Below, piece by piece: positions 1 through 8,916 of a stretch of DNA of 19,211 nucleotides. Made by a program: the position numbers and the translations under genes. Each line of letters starts with the position of its first letter. The stretch's first letter is position 1. The stretch is from Chrysochromulina tobinii (Eukaryota; Haptophyta; Prymnesiales; Chrysochromulinaceae). Under the pieces are notes generated by a model. That model worked only from the letters and a program-made list of their open reading frames with translations. It was not told the DNA's origin and made no database searches. The stretch spans positions 1 through 19,211 of the forward strand of contig JWZX01001571.1 in the NCBI GenBank assembly GCA_001275005.1, read 5' to 3'.

Positions 1-59
1 CGCGCCCGCCGCGCCCGCCGCGCCCGCCGCGCCCGCCGCGCCCGCCGCGCCCGCCGCGC
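1..59. repeat. 9-bp tandem repeat GCGCCCGCC
   Basis: Six full copies of a 9-bp unit are visible, the last followed by a diverged copy. In the reading frame of the first gene each unit encodes Ala-Pro-Ala, so the tract is probably a coding microsatellite that extends to the left of the window. Confidence 0.85.
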
Positions 60-1578
60 TTGCCGCTGATCCTCCTTCGGCGGTGATTGCGGTGGGTGAC
101 ATGTTCACAGTTCGCGGGCTCACGCAGCACGTCGATCGCAACGGCAAGAGGGCTCGGGTGGTCGGATACGACGCGAAAAAGGGCCTCTGGCACGTCATGA
201 TCGAGGGGGAGGCGAGCAAGGTGGCGCTGCGCCAGGAGAATCTCGTGTCGGATGCCAATGCGACCGACGCGGCGGCGAGCACGGTGGAGAAAGCGAGCAC
301 GGCGGAGAAAGCGAGCACGGCGGAGACAGCGAGCACGGCGGAGAAAGCGAGCATGGCGGAGAAAGCGAGCACGGCGGAGAGGGAAGCTGAGTTGAGGTGG
401 CTGGCGGAGAAGCAAGCAGAGAGGGACGCGCGTGCAGCACGTCTGGCCAAGGCTGCCCCCCAGCCCATCGTCGAACACGCACCGAAGCGCAGCCGGAAGC
501 ACGCGGTGATGGCTCCGAGCGAGATGGACGAGGCTGGGGCGGCCGCGATGGAGGTGGACGCGCCGGCCGCCCCTGCCCCCCCCGCCGCCCCTGCCGCCGA
601 GGCCACTCCCAACGGTGGCAGGCGCACCTCGTCGCGTCTCTCGTCACGAGCCTCACTGAGCCCCCTCGTGGGTGCTGCGGCAGGCGCTGTGGCGGGCGCG
701 TGGCGCGCGAGCCTCGGTGCGCTCGGCGCCAACGCTCGCGGCGCGAGTGTACGTGCAAGCCTCGTCGGAGTGCCTGAGGAGAGGTGCGACACGGTGATCG
801 ACACGGAGGCACAGGTGGAGCGCTTCATCCGTCGAGTGCCCCCCGCCGCCGCGCGACCGCCAGCCGCACCAGCGTCGCCACGGCCAGCACGCCCGCGCCC
901 GAGATGGCGCTCGTCGCGGCGATCAAGGCCGCCAAGCCAGGCGATAGGTATTCTCTGCAGGAGGACGAGGACGACGAGGACGACGAGGAGGAGCAGGTGG
1001 CGGCGCTCGCAGCGCCTCGGAGCAAACGGCCTGCGGCACAGAAGGGTGGCGCCGCGCCCCCCCCGAGCAAAGTCGCAAAGAGCGACGACGTGGAGACGGC
1101 GCCAAAGGCGGCGGCGATAGCGAAGGCGGCAGCAAAGACAGCGAAAGCAGACGGTGCGCCCACGGCCAAGGGCGCACGTCGGGGAGCTGTGAAGGCGTAC
1201 CTGGAGATGGACGAGGAAGAGGATGTATTCGTCGACGTCCCCCTTGATGACGATGATGACGATGATGACGCGAGCGAAAACGGAGGTCCCAACCGCCCTG
1301 TGGGGAAAGGTCCCAACCGCCCCGCAACCAAGGCCGCCGGCAAGGGCAAGGGCAAGTCGGCCGCAAAACCTAAAGGCAAGGGCAAGCCCGCGACACCCGA
1401 CGGCAGCAGCGACAGCCCGCGCCCGCCACTCGCCCAGCACGGCGCCCAGCCGCCGGAGCAGCCAGAGGGCGGGGCCAAGGGGCGTAAGAGGGCGCTGCTC
1501 AGCAAAAAGTTTCGGCCATCGTCGGCGTTTGTACCCTTCATGGTGGATGCCTCCGCCGTGCCGCTGCATTCCCCATAA
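2..1578 (+). CDS. Low-complexity charged protein with SH3-like segment, 5' partial
   Basis: The frame is open from the left edge, so the true start lies outside the window; the first residues are an Ala-Pro-Ala tract. The first in-window ATG is at 101. The segment at 101-250 (GLTQHVDRNGKRARVVGYD, then a short hydrophobic strand, ending RQENLV) resembles the small SH3/KOW-like module common in algal proteins, with a consensus of L..NG..G.V.G.D...G...V...G....L...NL. Six hexapeptide repeats (STAEKA type) follow, then basic Ser/Arg-rich and Ala-rich stretches. After 888 come an acidic Asp/Glu tract, Lys-Gly repeats, another Asp run at 1246-1270, and a C-terminus FRPSSAFVPFMVDASAVPL. The frame changes between about 784 and 900. 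A GT-AG intron starting at 784 (AG/GTGCGA) and ending at 863, 872 or 887 would join the two frames correctly, but an indel is also possible. Alternating acidic and basic tracts suggest a nuclear or nucleic-acid-associated protein; this is inference. Confidence 0.6.
275..382 (+). repeat. 18-bp tandem repeat, six copies, coding
   Basis: Six head-to-tail copies of GCGAGCACGGCGGAGAAA, with four scattered point changes, encode the hexapeptide Ala-Ser-Thr-Ala-Glu-Lys. The repeat keeps frame and is predicted to be helical and Ala-rich. Copy number is likely to vary between strains. Confidence 0.9.
784..887 (+). other. Candidate GT-AG intron in first gene
   Basis: The donor is GAG/GTGCGA at 784. Three AG acceptors end at 863, 872 and 887. 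All three put the downstream exon in the acidic, Lys-rich frame, because the donor leaves two bases of a codon and each acceptor supplies one (giving Ser). The longest form is shown. Without splicing the first frame becomes Arg-rich nonsense after about 840. RNA evidence is lacking, so a sequencing indel remains possible. Confidence 0.4.
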
Positions 1579-1599
1579 AGGGCGCGCGCCACGCCGCGC

Positions 1600-1676
1600 G
1601 GAGATTCGTCGGAGATTCGTCGGAGATTCGACGGAGATTCGACGGAGATTCGTCGGGGATGCGTCGGGGATGCGTC
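1600..1676. repeat. 11-bp tandem repeat, seven copies
   Basis: Seven contiguous 11-bp units occur: two GGAGATTCGTC, two GGAGATTCGAC, one more GGAGATTCGTC, then two GGGGATGCGTC. It starts 22 bp after the stop codon of the first gene, so it probably lies in that gene's 3' untranslated region. The variants are grouped by neighbour, as expected from stepwise duplication. Confidence 0.9.
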
Positions 1677-2701
1677 GCGGCAGGCGGTCGGCGCTGCGAC
1701 TCCCTTTGGGAGGGCCCCCGATTCGTCCGCCGCCGAGGGCTGCCTTCGGAAGGGCAGCGTCGGCGTGAGGACGGGGCTGGCATTGCACGCGTTTGGCGAC
1801 GCATTTGGCACGGCATCGTGCTATGCTACGTAGGGGACGAGGGGCTGGCTTGCATTCGAGATGGCATGAGATCGAGGAGGCGAATGGCACGCGTACACAA
1901 CGGCTCGTACATCGACACGTCATCGGCTGCGCGCGAGGGTGCACGCCCGCACATAACCGCCGCTGCGCCGCACGTCGTGAGAGATCGGGTGGGAGATCAG
2001 GCGGACTTGGGAGATTGGGGGAGATCGGCGGGGTCCTGAATGGAGCAAAAGTGGACGTGAAGGTCTGGACTCAGTCTGGACCACCCTGTGGAGATTATGT
2101 GGAGATCCGCGTCGGGCGCGCGTGAGGCGCCGCGGTCATGGTGGCGGTGTGCGCGACGCGGTCAGGTCCGGGGCGTCGTTGTACGTTGAGAGAGCTGCGG
2201 AGAGCGGACGGCGCGGCGGTTCCGGTCGCGCTCGCGGCCGGGGCCCGGTCACCGGTCACACCCCGTCGTCTGAGGTCTGACGAGAATCGCCTTATTATAT
2301 GGCTTTATTCCGGTGCTTTGAGAGGCTCGTTTGTGGTTTGAGCGAAGGCACGCGTCCGCTCGTCAATACGGGGTCACGGCGGGGGAGCCGCGCCGGGCGC
2401 GGCGTCACCGTCAGACACCCCGCGCCGGCGCGAGACCTCCACATCATTCACTTATTACACGCACGCGCCACTTGGTACACGCGTGCGGGCTCCTCCCCTG
2501 ACTGCCGCTGCCCGCGCCGCGATATGAGTTCAAAATAACAAAGGCTCCCGCGTGGTACAGGTCGGGGGGGATCTCGCCGCGTGCACGCCCCGTGGACCTC
2601 TTCCGTCGCTCTCGCAGCCTCCGCCTCTCGGTCGCTCTCCACGATCTGGCTCTGCCCCGCGGCATGAGCCCCGCGCCTCGCGTGCCTGCGCAGAGCGCTT
2701 C

Positions 2702-2768
2702 GCACCCTCCTCGTCTCACGCGCCGTCCTGGGCGCATCGCACCCTCCTCGTCACACGCGCCGTCCTGG
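2702..2768. repeat. Imperfect direct repeat, period 37 bp
   Basis: Two copies of about 30 bp, beginning GCACCCTCCTCGT and ending CGCGCCGTCCTGG, follow each other at a 37-bp offset with one base differing (TCTC against TCAC). They sit about 50 bp beyond the clpP stop codon and may be in its 3' untranslated region. No function is evident. Confidence 0.75.
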
Positions 2769-2814
2769 CTCTTCTCTCCAACGCCCGAGGCGACGCGCTG
2801 TGCTGAGCGCGCGC

Positions 2815-3666
2815 TCAGGCAGCGAACATGAGCTCGGGGCGGGCGGGCGTGGGGATGCGCACCTTGGAGGAGAGGACCTCGTCGATGATACCGTAGTCCT
2901 TGGCCTCCTCGGGCGTCATGAAGAAGTCGCGGTCGCAGTCGTCCTCAACTTTCTCGACGGGCTGCCCCGTGTAGTCGGCAATGTACTCGCACAGCAGCGC
3001 GCGGATGAAAAGGATCTCCTTGGCCTGAATCTCGATGTCGGTGGCCTGGCCTTGCGCACCGCCGAGCGGCTGGTGGATCATGATGCGCGAGTTGGGCAGG
3101 CTGCGCCGCTTGCCCTTCGTGCCCGCGCCCAGCAGGAAGGCGCCCATAGACGCCGCAGTGCCGAAGCACACGGTGTTGATGTCGCACGGCACAAAGTTCA
3201 TGGTGTCGAAGATGGCCATGCCGGCGGAGACAGAACCGCCCGGCGAGTTGATGTACAGCGTCATGTCCTTGCGCTGGTCCTCGTTGGCCAGGTACAGCAG
3301 CTGCGCCACCAGCACGTTGCCGACCTCATCGTCGACCTGCGAGCCGAGCAGCAGGATACGGTCGCGCAGCAGCCGCGAGATGACGTCGACCTTGTCATCA
3401 CCCGAGCCCACCGTCGGCAGCGGCGCGAGCGGGCGTCGCTCGCGCGAGGGCGGCGACGGGGGGTTCTTGCGGCGCGGGTCAATCTCGGGGTCCTCGTCGG
3501 GCGCCATGTACAGGCCGCGGCTGGCGTCCCAACCGAAGTCGCCGCTGCGGTAGAGCGAGGTGAATGCCATGGCCGGCGCGGGCGAGCGCATGGCGGCAGC
3601 GGCGGCAGCGGCGGCGGACGGCGACGCGACGAGCGCGGTGGTGGCAGAAAACAACGCGACGAGCAT
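2815..3666 (-). CDS. clpP: Plastid ATP-dependent Clp protease proteolytic subunit
   Basis: This 283-residue protein is the Ser-protease subunit of Clp, which forms a double heptameric ring and degrades proteins unfolded by a ClpC/ClpX partner. The family core runs from about residue 90 to the end and has all hallmarks: YINSPGG (138-144), the nucleophile Ser173 in [12 protein letters not shown], His198 in MIHQPLGG, and Asp247 in DCDRDFF, equivalent to the E. coli S-H-D triad. Upstream is a bipartite leader: a hydrophobic signal peptide ([13 protein letters not shown]), an Ala run, then A32-M33-A34 before Phe35, the cleavage pattern of complex red plastids, then a transit-like stretch with an acidic/Pro-rich linker. 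The start is the ATG at 3666; the frame stays open further upstream, but the next ATG lies inside the opposing ankyrin gene. It appears intronless. The product should be active in the plastid stroma. Confidence 0.95.
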   Translation of the reverse strand: MLVALFSATTALVASPSAAAAAAAAMRSPAPAMAFTSLYRSGDFGWDASRGLYMAPDEDPEIDPRRKNPPSPPSRERRPLAPLPTVGSGDDKVDVISRLLRDRILLLGSQVDDEVGNVLVAQLLYLANEDQRKDMTLYINSPGGSVSAGMAIFDTMNFVPCDINTVCFGTAASMGAFLLGAGTKGKRRSLPNSRIMIHQPLGGAQGQATDIEIQAKEILFIRALLCEYIADYTGQPVEKVEDDCDRDFFMTPEEAKDYGIIDEVLSSKVRIPTPARPELMFAA

Positions 3667-3910
3667 GAGAAAGGTCGTGAGTTTCCACACAAGATTCCCA
3701 ACTAAAATCGATTTATCGTTGAAAATCTGTCGGAAGCGAAACGCAGGTTGACTGGCCGACCTTCGCAAGTGTTTTGTTGCGATTCGTGAGGCGCGCTCGC
3801 ATTCACCGACTTTCTCGTTTTGGACCCGACACGACCCGACATTGGCCTCATGGCGCCGAGCCTTTGCCGTCTTTGACGAGCTCCTTTCTCGGTCCCTTAT
3901 CTTTCGGCTG
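3667..3910. promoter_or_regulatory. Divergent promoter, clpP and ankyrin gene
   Basis: A 244-bp gap separates the two start codons and must hold both promoters and 5' leaders. It is less GC-rich than the flanks, with AATCGATTTATCG near 3707, and carries a 10-bp-spaced pair of GACCCGAC at 3823 and 3833. No TATA box is obvious. A short upstream ORF (MAPSLCRL) runs from the ATG at 3850 to the stop at 3876 on the ankyrin side. Confidence 0.55.
3850..3876 (+). other. Short upstream ORF in ankyrin leader
   Basis: An ATG at 3850 opens an eight-codon frame (MAPSLCRL) that ends in TGA 34 bp before the ankyrin ATG at 3911 and is in a different frame. If transcription begins upstream of 3850, this could lower translation of the main protein. 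The transcription start is unknown. Confidence 0.35.
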
Positions 3911-5065
3911 ATGTCCTTCGCAACCTCGCCCAACAAGGCCCGTGACCTCGCGCGCGCGCAGGCGCTCGCGAGCCTCCCGACAGACAACTCGTCGCTCGCG
4001 CTCATGGCCATCACAAAAGGCATGGGTGCAGGCCCGCTGCGCAAGGCCTTGGGCGATGAGACGGTGCGGGCAAAGATCAACGACCCAGTGGCAGAGACTG
4101 AACACGGCGACACGATGCTGACGCTCGCGGTGCGGCATGGCAGCACCGAGTCTGTTCGGCTGCTCCTGCAGGAGGGCGCCTCCATCAACCAGGTCAACAC
4201 GAGCGACGGTGCCTCACCGCTCGCCGTCGCCATTCAGTTGGGGCAAAACGCACCGAACATGGTGCGCGTGCTGCTCGAGATGAAGGCGGACCCGTCGCAG
4301 ATGACGGCCGATGGCCGCACGCCGCTACTCATGGCTGTGCCGCAGGGCTCCGCCGAGGTGGTGCGGCTGCTGCTCGGAGCGTGCACCGACAAGGCTAGGG
4401 CGAGTATGGCCGACCATGCGACGCCGCAGTCGGGCGTGGCGGCACTGCACAAGGCCGCGTTCCTCGGGCACGATGAGACGGTGCGCCACCTTCTCAAGGC
4501 AGGCGCGAAGGCCGAGATCACCGACGCCGAGGGTGTGACACCGTTGCTGCTCGCATGCCGTAACGGCCACGCCAGCGTGGTGCGTGCGCTGCTGAAGGCG
4601 AGCAGCAGCGCCGTTGGGCAGGGCAACAACCAGGGCGCCACGCCGCTCCATTTTGCCGCCAAGCTCGGGTCGGCCGAGTGCTGCAAGATGCTCCTCGACT
4701 CGAATGCCACTGTGAACGCGCGCGCCGCGAATGATGTGACGCCGCTGCACCTGGCCGCGCAGGCGGGAAAGCTCAAGGTTGCCAAGCTTCTCCTCGAGGC
4801 GCACGCTGACGTGAACGCGGTGGACAAGGACGGCGCGCCGCCCCTCTTCTATGCGGACGTCAAGGGTCACGCGGAGACGTGCAAGCTGCTCGGCAGTTAT
4901 GGGGCGAGTCGCGACCCCCTTGGCCCACAGAGACAAAAACCAGCGCCTCCACCGCCAGCTGGCTGGTTCCAGCCGACGCTTCCGGCGACTCCGCCCCCTC
5001 CGGCCGTACCGGTGGCCCCCCTTACCGAGCCAGTCGCCACGGGCGGGGGTCAGGCGTGGTGGTAG
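3911..5065 (+). CDS. Ankyrin-repeat protein with Pro-rich tail
   Basis: From the ATG at 3911 the product has 384 residues. The frame is open further upstream, but only a TTG is available there, so 3911 is the first usable ATG. About eight ankyrin repeats span residues 66-336. Clear examples are at 174-206 ([20 protein letters not shown]), 242-273 ([19 protein letters not shown]) and 275-306 ([19 protein letters not shown]), with repeat 3 carrying an insertion near 158-172. The C-terminal 45 residues are Pro-rich ([17 protein letters not shown]) and end in Trp-Trp. There is no signal peptide or membrane segment, so a soluble protein-binding adaptor is likely, but the partner is unknown. Codon use is strongly GC at third positions, as in its neighbours, and no intron is needed. 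It is transcribed divergently from clpP; no functional link is implied by the sequence. Confidence 0.9.
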   Translation: MSFATSPNKARDLARAQALASLPTDNSSLALMAITKGMGAGPLRKALGDETVRAKINDPVAETEHGDTMLTLAVRHGSTESVRLLLQEGASINQVNTSDGASPLAVAIQLGQNAPNMVRVLLEMKADPSQMTADGRTPLLMAVPQGSAEVVRLLLGACTDKARASMADHATPQSGVAALHKAAFLGHDETVRHLLKAGAKAEITDAEGVTPLLLACRNGHASVVRALLKASSSAVGQGNNQGATPLHFAAKLGSAECCKMLLDSNATVNARAANDVTPLHLAAQAGKLKVAKLLLEAHADVNAVDKDGAPPLFYADVKGHAETCKLLGSYGASRDPLGPQRQKPAPPPPAGWFQPTLPATPPPPAVPVAPLTEPVATGGGQAWW

Positions 5066-5754
5066 ACAAGCCGCCCCTAAGCCGCCGCCGCCGCGCGAGT
5101 GAGAGCGGCGGCGGTGCGAGAGAGAAACAGAGCGAGTGACATCCAAAGCTCTGTCCTCCGCGGCGTGTCTTCTGTCACGCTTGGGCGTGGCATGATGAAA
5201 TGTGCATACTGCTGCGTTGTGGAGAACTTTGTCTGGGGTGGGTGCTGAACACATATGCTGTGTATGCAGGTGATCTGTCGACGATGCGTCACGTCAGATG
5301 TGTCTTGGAGTGTCGGACACTCGGAGTGTCGGTGTGTACGCGTCTCTCTCCACTATCGTGAAATAGGCGTGTGTCTCGTGTTTCGTGTGACGTGCTGTGT
5401 AGCAAGGGCTGTGTATCGTTTTGCACATCGCTCGCATAGCGGAGAGGGAGAGACTGTCTGTCTATGGTCTGTTGTATCGCTTAAACCTTTTTAAAGGTGT
5501 CATACGCGGGGTCGTCCGGGCGGCGCGGGGGGACGGACCGGACGGGGGTCTGTTGGACCAGCAGGTGTGGTGCGTGACTTGGGAGCGTGCATGTGAGCGC
5601 CGCCCGCGCACGCTTCTCCGGGGCTTGTGGGTGTGACTGCCGAGAGAGCCCTGAAACGCGGAACGGGAGCGTGCACGTGGCGGTTTCAAAACTCTGTAGA
5701 AGAGTAGAACGAGCGAGGTACTCTCAACTAACCCTCGAGTCGTAACGAGAATCC
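5066..5754. other. Intergenic region, no gene seen
   Basis: This lies between the ankyrin stop codon and the next ATG. It is TG-rich around 5270-5420 and contains a compact inverted repeat, GAGTGTC-G-GACACTC at 5308-5322, followed by a third GAGTGTC at 5324-5330. Frames here are short and unlike protein. It must contain the ankyrin 3' end and the promoter of the small gene at 5755. Confidence 0.55.
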
Positions 5755-6189
5755 ATGGCTGCTCTCAGCGAGCCTATTGGAGCACCCGGACTCCGGCGTC
5801 TGCAATGTTGGGGTAGTTTAAATGGCCTCGGCGCCCATCCTGGGAAGCTTCACCCGCTAGAGATGAATATGCCTCGAGTCCCTCCCACGGCACGGACGCA
5901 GCGAACCATCTCGCTCTCCAACCCGCTCTACAGCTTCCCTGACGAGCTCATCAGCGCACCAGGCCTCTACCTGAAGCCAAAGCCCGACGCGATTGCTCTG
6001 TCCTACCTGAACGGGGCCAGCTGCAATTCGGGCGCCAAGCGCCTTGGGATCTGGGACAGCACCTGGAATCAGCGCGAGCCTTCCCTCGAGCGGGATACAA
6101 CTTACTCAAAGGGCATCTGCGATCCCGTGAAAGTGCGCTTCCCTCCGATCCTGCCGCCTCTCGGCAAGCGCGAGATGCAGATGGTGTAG
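5755..6189 (+). CDS. Small hypothetical protein, 144 residues
   Basis: I do not recognise this gene. The ATG at 5755 gives 144 residues; a second start at 5863 (MNMPRV) gives 108. Codons from 5863 onward favour G or C at third positions, as in confident genes nearby, while the first 36 codons do not, so the shorter form may be the real one. A 48-nt stretch at 5813-5860 begins GTAG and ends CTAG and could be a frame-preserving intron. The body is Pro-, Ser- and Arg-rich with short motifs such as SNPLYSFPDEL, WDSTWNQREPSL and VRFPPILPPLGKREMQMV. There are no Cys pairs, membrane segments or signal peptide, and the calculated character is basic. No domain can be assigned from the sequence alone. 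Confidence 0.6.
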   Translation: MAALSEPIGAPGLRRLQCWGSLNGLGAHPGKLHPLEMNMPRVPPTARTQRTISLSNPLYSFPDELISAPGLYLKPKPDAIALSYLNGASCNSGAKRLGIWDSTWNQREPSLERDTTYSKGICDPVKVRFPPILPPLGKREMQMV

Positions 6190-7471
6190 AGTTTGCGCTG
6201 CGCTGCGAGGCAGGTGACAACGCGTGGCGGGCACCCTGCCTGTGCTCACCTCCTTCGACAGTGCCGTACGTATTATCCGGCTGGCAACCATTTTTCGCTC
6301 TTCTCGACCAGAGAAGGCTGCGTCCTGTGCCGTACATGTTGCACATGGTGCGTGTGAGAACCGAATCCATACCGGGCAGCTTACGATAGCATGTCTTGTG
6401 GTGTCGACATATGTACGCGTGGAGCGTGGTGCTCCCATGCCTTGTGCGTCGGACGGGACGCTAGAGCCCCGTGGCCGCGTCCTGCTCAGTTCCTGCACAC
6501 ACAGTGTGTCTCTGTGTGTTATGCAGCCTAGCAGCGCCTGCGGCACCTGCTCAGTACCTGCATACACAGTGAGTGATTATCAACTCACTGCGCTTAATCA
6601 ACTGTGCCATTCCGCATTCCGATTCCGGGCTGTCCGACCTCCCGGTGACAGAAACGTACATGCATCCTCGCGCCATGGTACGCGCCTAACCGGCCGCGGC
6701 AGTGATTGGCCCCGGTGTGCGCGCGTCCCGCGTGCGCGCGGTGTCCGCCGTGACACGCTCTTTCTGTTGTATCAGACGGATCGCAGGGTAAGATTTTTCC
6801 CCCGCCGAAAGCATGTACCATGTTGTGGGTTTCGCCTCTCCTTACTCCTACCCGTCCCACTTGCCCACTTGCCCACATCTGCCCTCCGAAGCCTGCCGCT
6901 GTTGAGTTCCCCGCTGTTCGACCCGCTGCTGGCTGCATTATTTCACAGCCGTCGGATCCGCAACAGCCTATCTCGAGCTCGACCTGTTCGGTGGCCCTGC
7001 TGCTGAGGGGGCGTGAACTAACCTACGGATTCCTAACGTTAGCCAGCAGGAAAATTTTCACCCACTTGGAATAACGGGGGATCGCTGCTTTTCAAGCTGC
7101 TTTTCTGCATTAATCCACAGTTGCTGGAGTTGGCATGCTCGTCCGGAGCTCGTCCTCGGTTACATGTGAGGCGAATCGGGTGACCAAATTTCACATTTGT
7201 CATTTCGGCATATCTTCACGAATCGTACATCATAAACAATTGATCATAAATGATCATCATCAACTTGGAAAGTATTTCCGTCGGCGAGGAACATCGAGAT
7301 ACATAATTTCAACGCTGATTATGTCGTGATAATTTCAACTCAGCAGCCTGTCACCGAGACCGACACACCGCATTCGGCATTGCCATTGGCATTGCGCATC
7401 GGGCGAGGGCGCCCACGATGTTCGCGCGACTCAATCGCTTGTTTGGGCGTCGGCAATGCCCGCCATTCAGC
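6190..7471. other. Long intergenic region, no convincing gene
   Basis: A 1.28-kb gap between the small gene (+) and the end of the methyltransferase gene (-). One open frame of 260 codons on the + strand (6224-7006) begins at GTG and has the mixed composition of noncoding DNA. The stretch includes a duplicated 26-bp element (6481-6571). From about 7020 to 7330 it becomes markedly AT-richer than the rest of the window, with a perfect inverted repeat TGATCAT-AA-ATGATCA at 7241-7256. Confidence 0.5.
6481..6571. repeat. 26-bp direct repeat, offset 65 bp
   Basis: CCTGCTCAGTTCCTGCACAC plus ACAGTG at 6481-6506 recurs at 6546-6571 with two base changes. The spacer holds a TG-rich stretch. No reading frame or known element explains it. 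Confidence 0.75.
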
Positions 7472-8632
7472 TCATCTGCTCGCCATGGGAGCCGAATCTC
7501 TCGTCGGAGCATCTCGTCGAATCTCGCATTCCAAGGCATAACGGACAGGCTCGTCGATCGCCTCGCCGAGATCGATGACCGCGTGGAGCACAAGAATGTC
7601 CCCGGCCGCAACGCGCTGCGGCTGCGAGCACAGCAACGGCAGAACTGTCTGCCAGTGGCTCCTCTGCGCGCTGCCGTCTGCGGCACGGGAGTCGACTACG
7701 AGCGTCTCATCCTCGTCCATGATGAGACGGGGCCAAAATCCGACGCCAGTCACTGAGTGCGCCACATCGGAGGCTACCTCGTCCGCCGCCTCCCCCGGCA
7801 TGCCCGCTTCCACAAGGATGGCCGCATAGTCCTGTGACGCCGCGTGGATGCGATCGGCGCTTATCTCGAAGGTCAACGCGGTCTCGAGGCGCGACCCCGG
7901 AGGAGGGAGTGGCACGTCGAAGCGTATCACTTCGAAACGTAACGGTTCTGACAGTGCCTTCACCACATGGGTTGAGCATGCGAAGCGCGGCGGCGGTCCA
8001 TCGATCCTCACTGCATCCCAATCGAAGCCCTTGGGGCCCAAGGCTGGATGATGGAGCGCATAACTCATGGGTGCTGCGAGCGTCTCGACGGCGAGTGGGA
8101 TGTAGGAGGCCGGCATGAACGGATTCCGGAGGTGGCGTCGCTGTGCATCGAACATGGTCGCGTAGATGCCCTCCTCACTCGCGACACTGCCCACAATTTC
8201 GGCGACGAGCAGATCGGCCTTCTCAGGGAGCTCGATATCCGTCGAGTAGCCTTCAATCACTTCCACGACGCCGACGCCGACGCCGCTTTCTGCGACAGCC
8301 CGCCGTGCCATTTCAGCCACCTCAGGCTGTGCCTCAATGGCAAAGACCTTCTTTGCGCCAGCGCGCGCGGCAATGAGAGCTAATAGCGCCTCCGGTCCGG
8401 TTCCAATATCGAGCACAACTAGGTCGCCCTCGCGGCCAAGTACGGCTTTTTGGATAGCGGCGGTGAAGGCAGATGTCCGTGCGTGATCGTTGACCATGCC
8501 CCGATATCTGTCTGCATCAAAGGTGATAAACTGGCGATCGTTGAAACCATCAGTTGCCGTCCATCGGCTTGTCAAAGGCGGCGGCGAGATCAACAGTGTG
8601 CAGAGCGCCGAGGTGATGGCGGCGAAAGGCAT
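7472..8632 (-). CDS. PRMT-type SAM-dependent methyltransferase
   Basis: The 386-residue product has the architecture of protein arginine methyltransferases, which move methyl groups from S-adenosylmethionine to arginine. SAM-binding motif I is VVLDIGTGPEALLAL (72-86), followed by the acidic Glu100 at the end of strand 2. The double-E loop LVAEIVGSVASEEG places Glu145 and Glu154 nine residues apart, the same spacing as in rat PRMT1. A C-terminal beta-barrel-like half contains SHWQTV at 325-330, matching the THW loop of the family. The length is close to that of single-module PRMTs. The start at 8632 is the first ATG in the open frame; only a TTG lies upstream. The N-terminus MPFAAITSALCTLLISPPPL is hydrophobic and could be a signal or organelle-targeting sequence, which would be unusual. 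The peptide or protein substrate is unknown; the distant loop sequence (no SEWMGY) argues against a PRMT1/PRMT5 orthologue. Confidence 0.85.
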   Translation of the reverse strand: MPFAAITSALCTLLISPPPLTSRWTATDGFNDRQFITFDADRYRGMVNDHARTSAFTAAIQKAVLGREGDLVVLDIGTGPEALLALIAARAGAKKVFAIEAQPEVAEMARRAVAESGVGVGVVEVIEGYSTDIELPEKADLLVAEIVGSVASEEGIYATMFDAQRRHLRNPFMPASYIPLAVETLAAPMSYALHHPALGPKGFDWDAVRIDGPPPRFACSTHVVKALSEPLRFEVIRFDVPLPPPGSRLETALTFEISADRIHAASQDYAAILVEAGMPGEAADEVASDVAHSVTGVGFWPRLIMDEDETLVVDSRAADGSAQRSHWQTVLPLLCSQPQRVAAGDILVLHAVIDLGEAIDEPVRYALECEIRRDAPTRDSAPMASR

Positions 8633-8916
8633 CGGAGCGGAGCTTGCATTCTCGGAGCTTTTGCATTGAAGTTTGCAAGCTTGGAAAGGGAACGGCCTGA
8701 GCGAGTCCAATTATGAATCCAAGTATAACTCGAAACCTTCACGTTCGTTCACGTTTTACGCCTCGGCGACTCTCTCGATTCCGGCGTAAACTAAGGATCA
8801 TGTAAAGCTAGGATACCCCGCCTTATTTCACCTGCAGCTGCACCACACGTCGCGTTTCTCGGTCTCCGCGCAGCGAACCCGCAGTAAACAGCTGTATCTC
8901 AGTAGCAGACAGCCTC

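Larger units (their letters stand above)
1579..2814. other. Convergent intergenic region, no gene seen
   Basis: This stretch separates the 3' ends of the first gene (+) and clpP (-). Open frames here are short and Arg/Gly-rich, as expected from GC-rich noncoding DNA. It holds an 11-bp tandem repeat just after the stop codon, a 37-bp-period direct repeat near the right end, and scattered GGAGAT motifs around 1980-2030 that may be decayed copies of the same repeat. Confidence 0.6.

Noticed and set aside
825-1811. 328-codon open frame on the minus strand
   Set aside because: It is a mirror of the first gene: Ser runs come from the Asp/Glu codons opposite, and it has no domain.
2800-3705. 301-codon open frame on the plus strand
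   Set aside because: It is antisense to clpP, whose triad and family motifs are certain; the frame is Arg/Val/His-rich and stays open only through GC bias.
3667-4233. Upstream extension of the clpP frame to 472 residues
   Set aside because: The extension overlaps the ankyrin coding region on the other strand and places extra sequence before a good signal peptide.
4325-5254. 309-codon minus-strand frame
   Set aside because: It is the shadow of the ankyrin repeats.
6224-7006. 260-codon open frame on the plus strand
   Set aside because: It begins at GTG, has mixed third positions and a Cys/Ser/Arg-rich composition without motifs; kept as noncoding.
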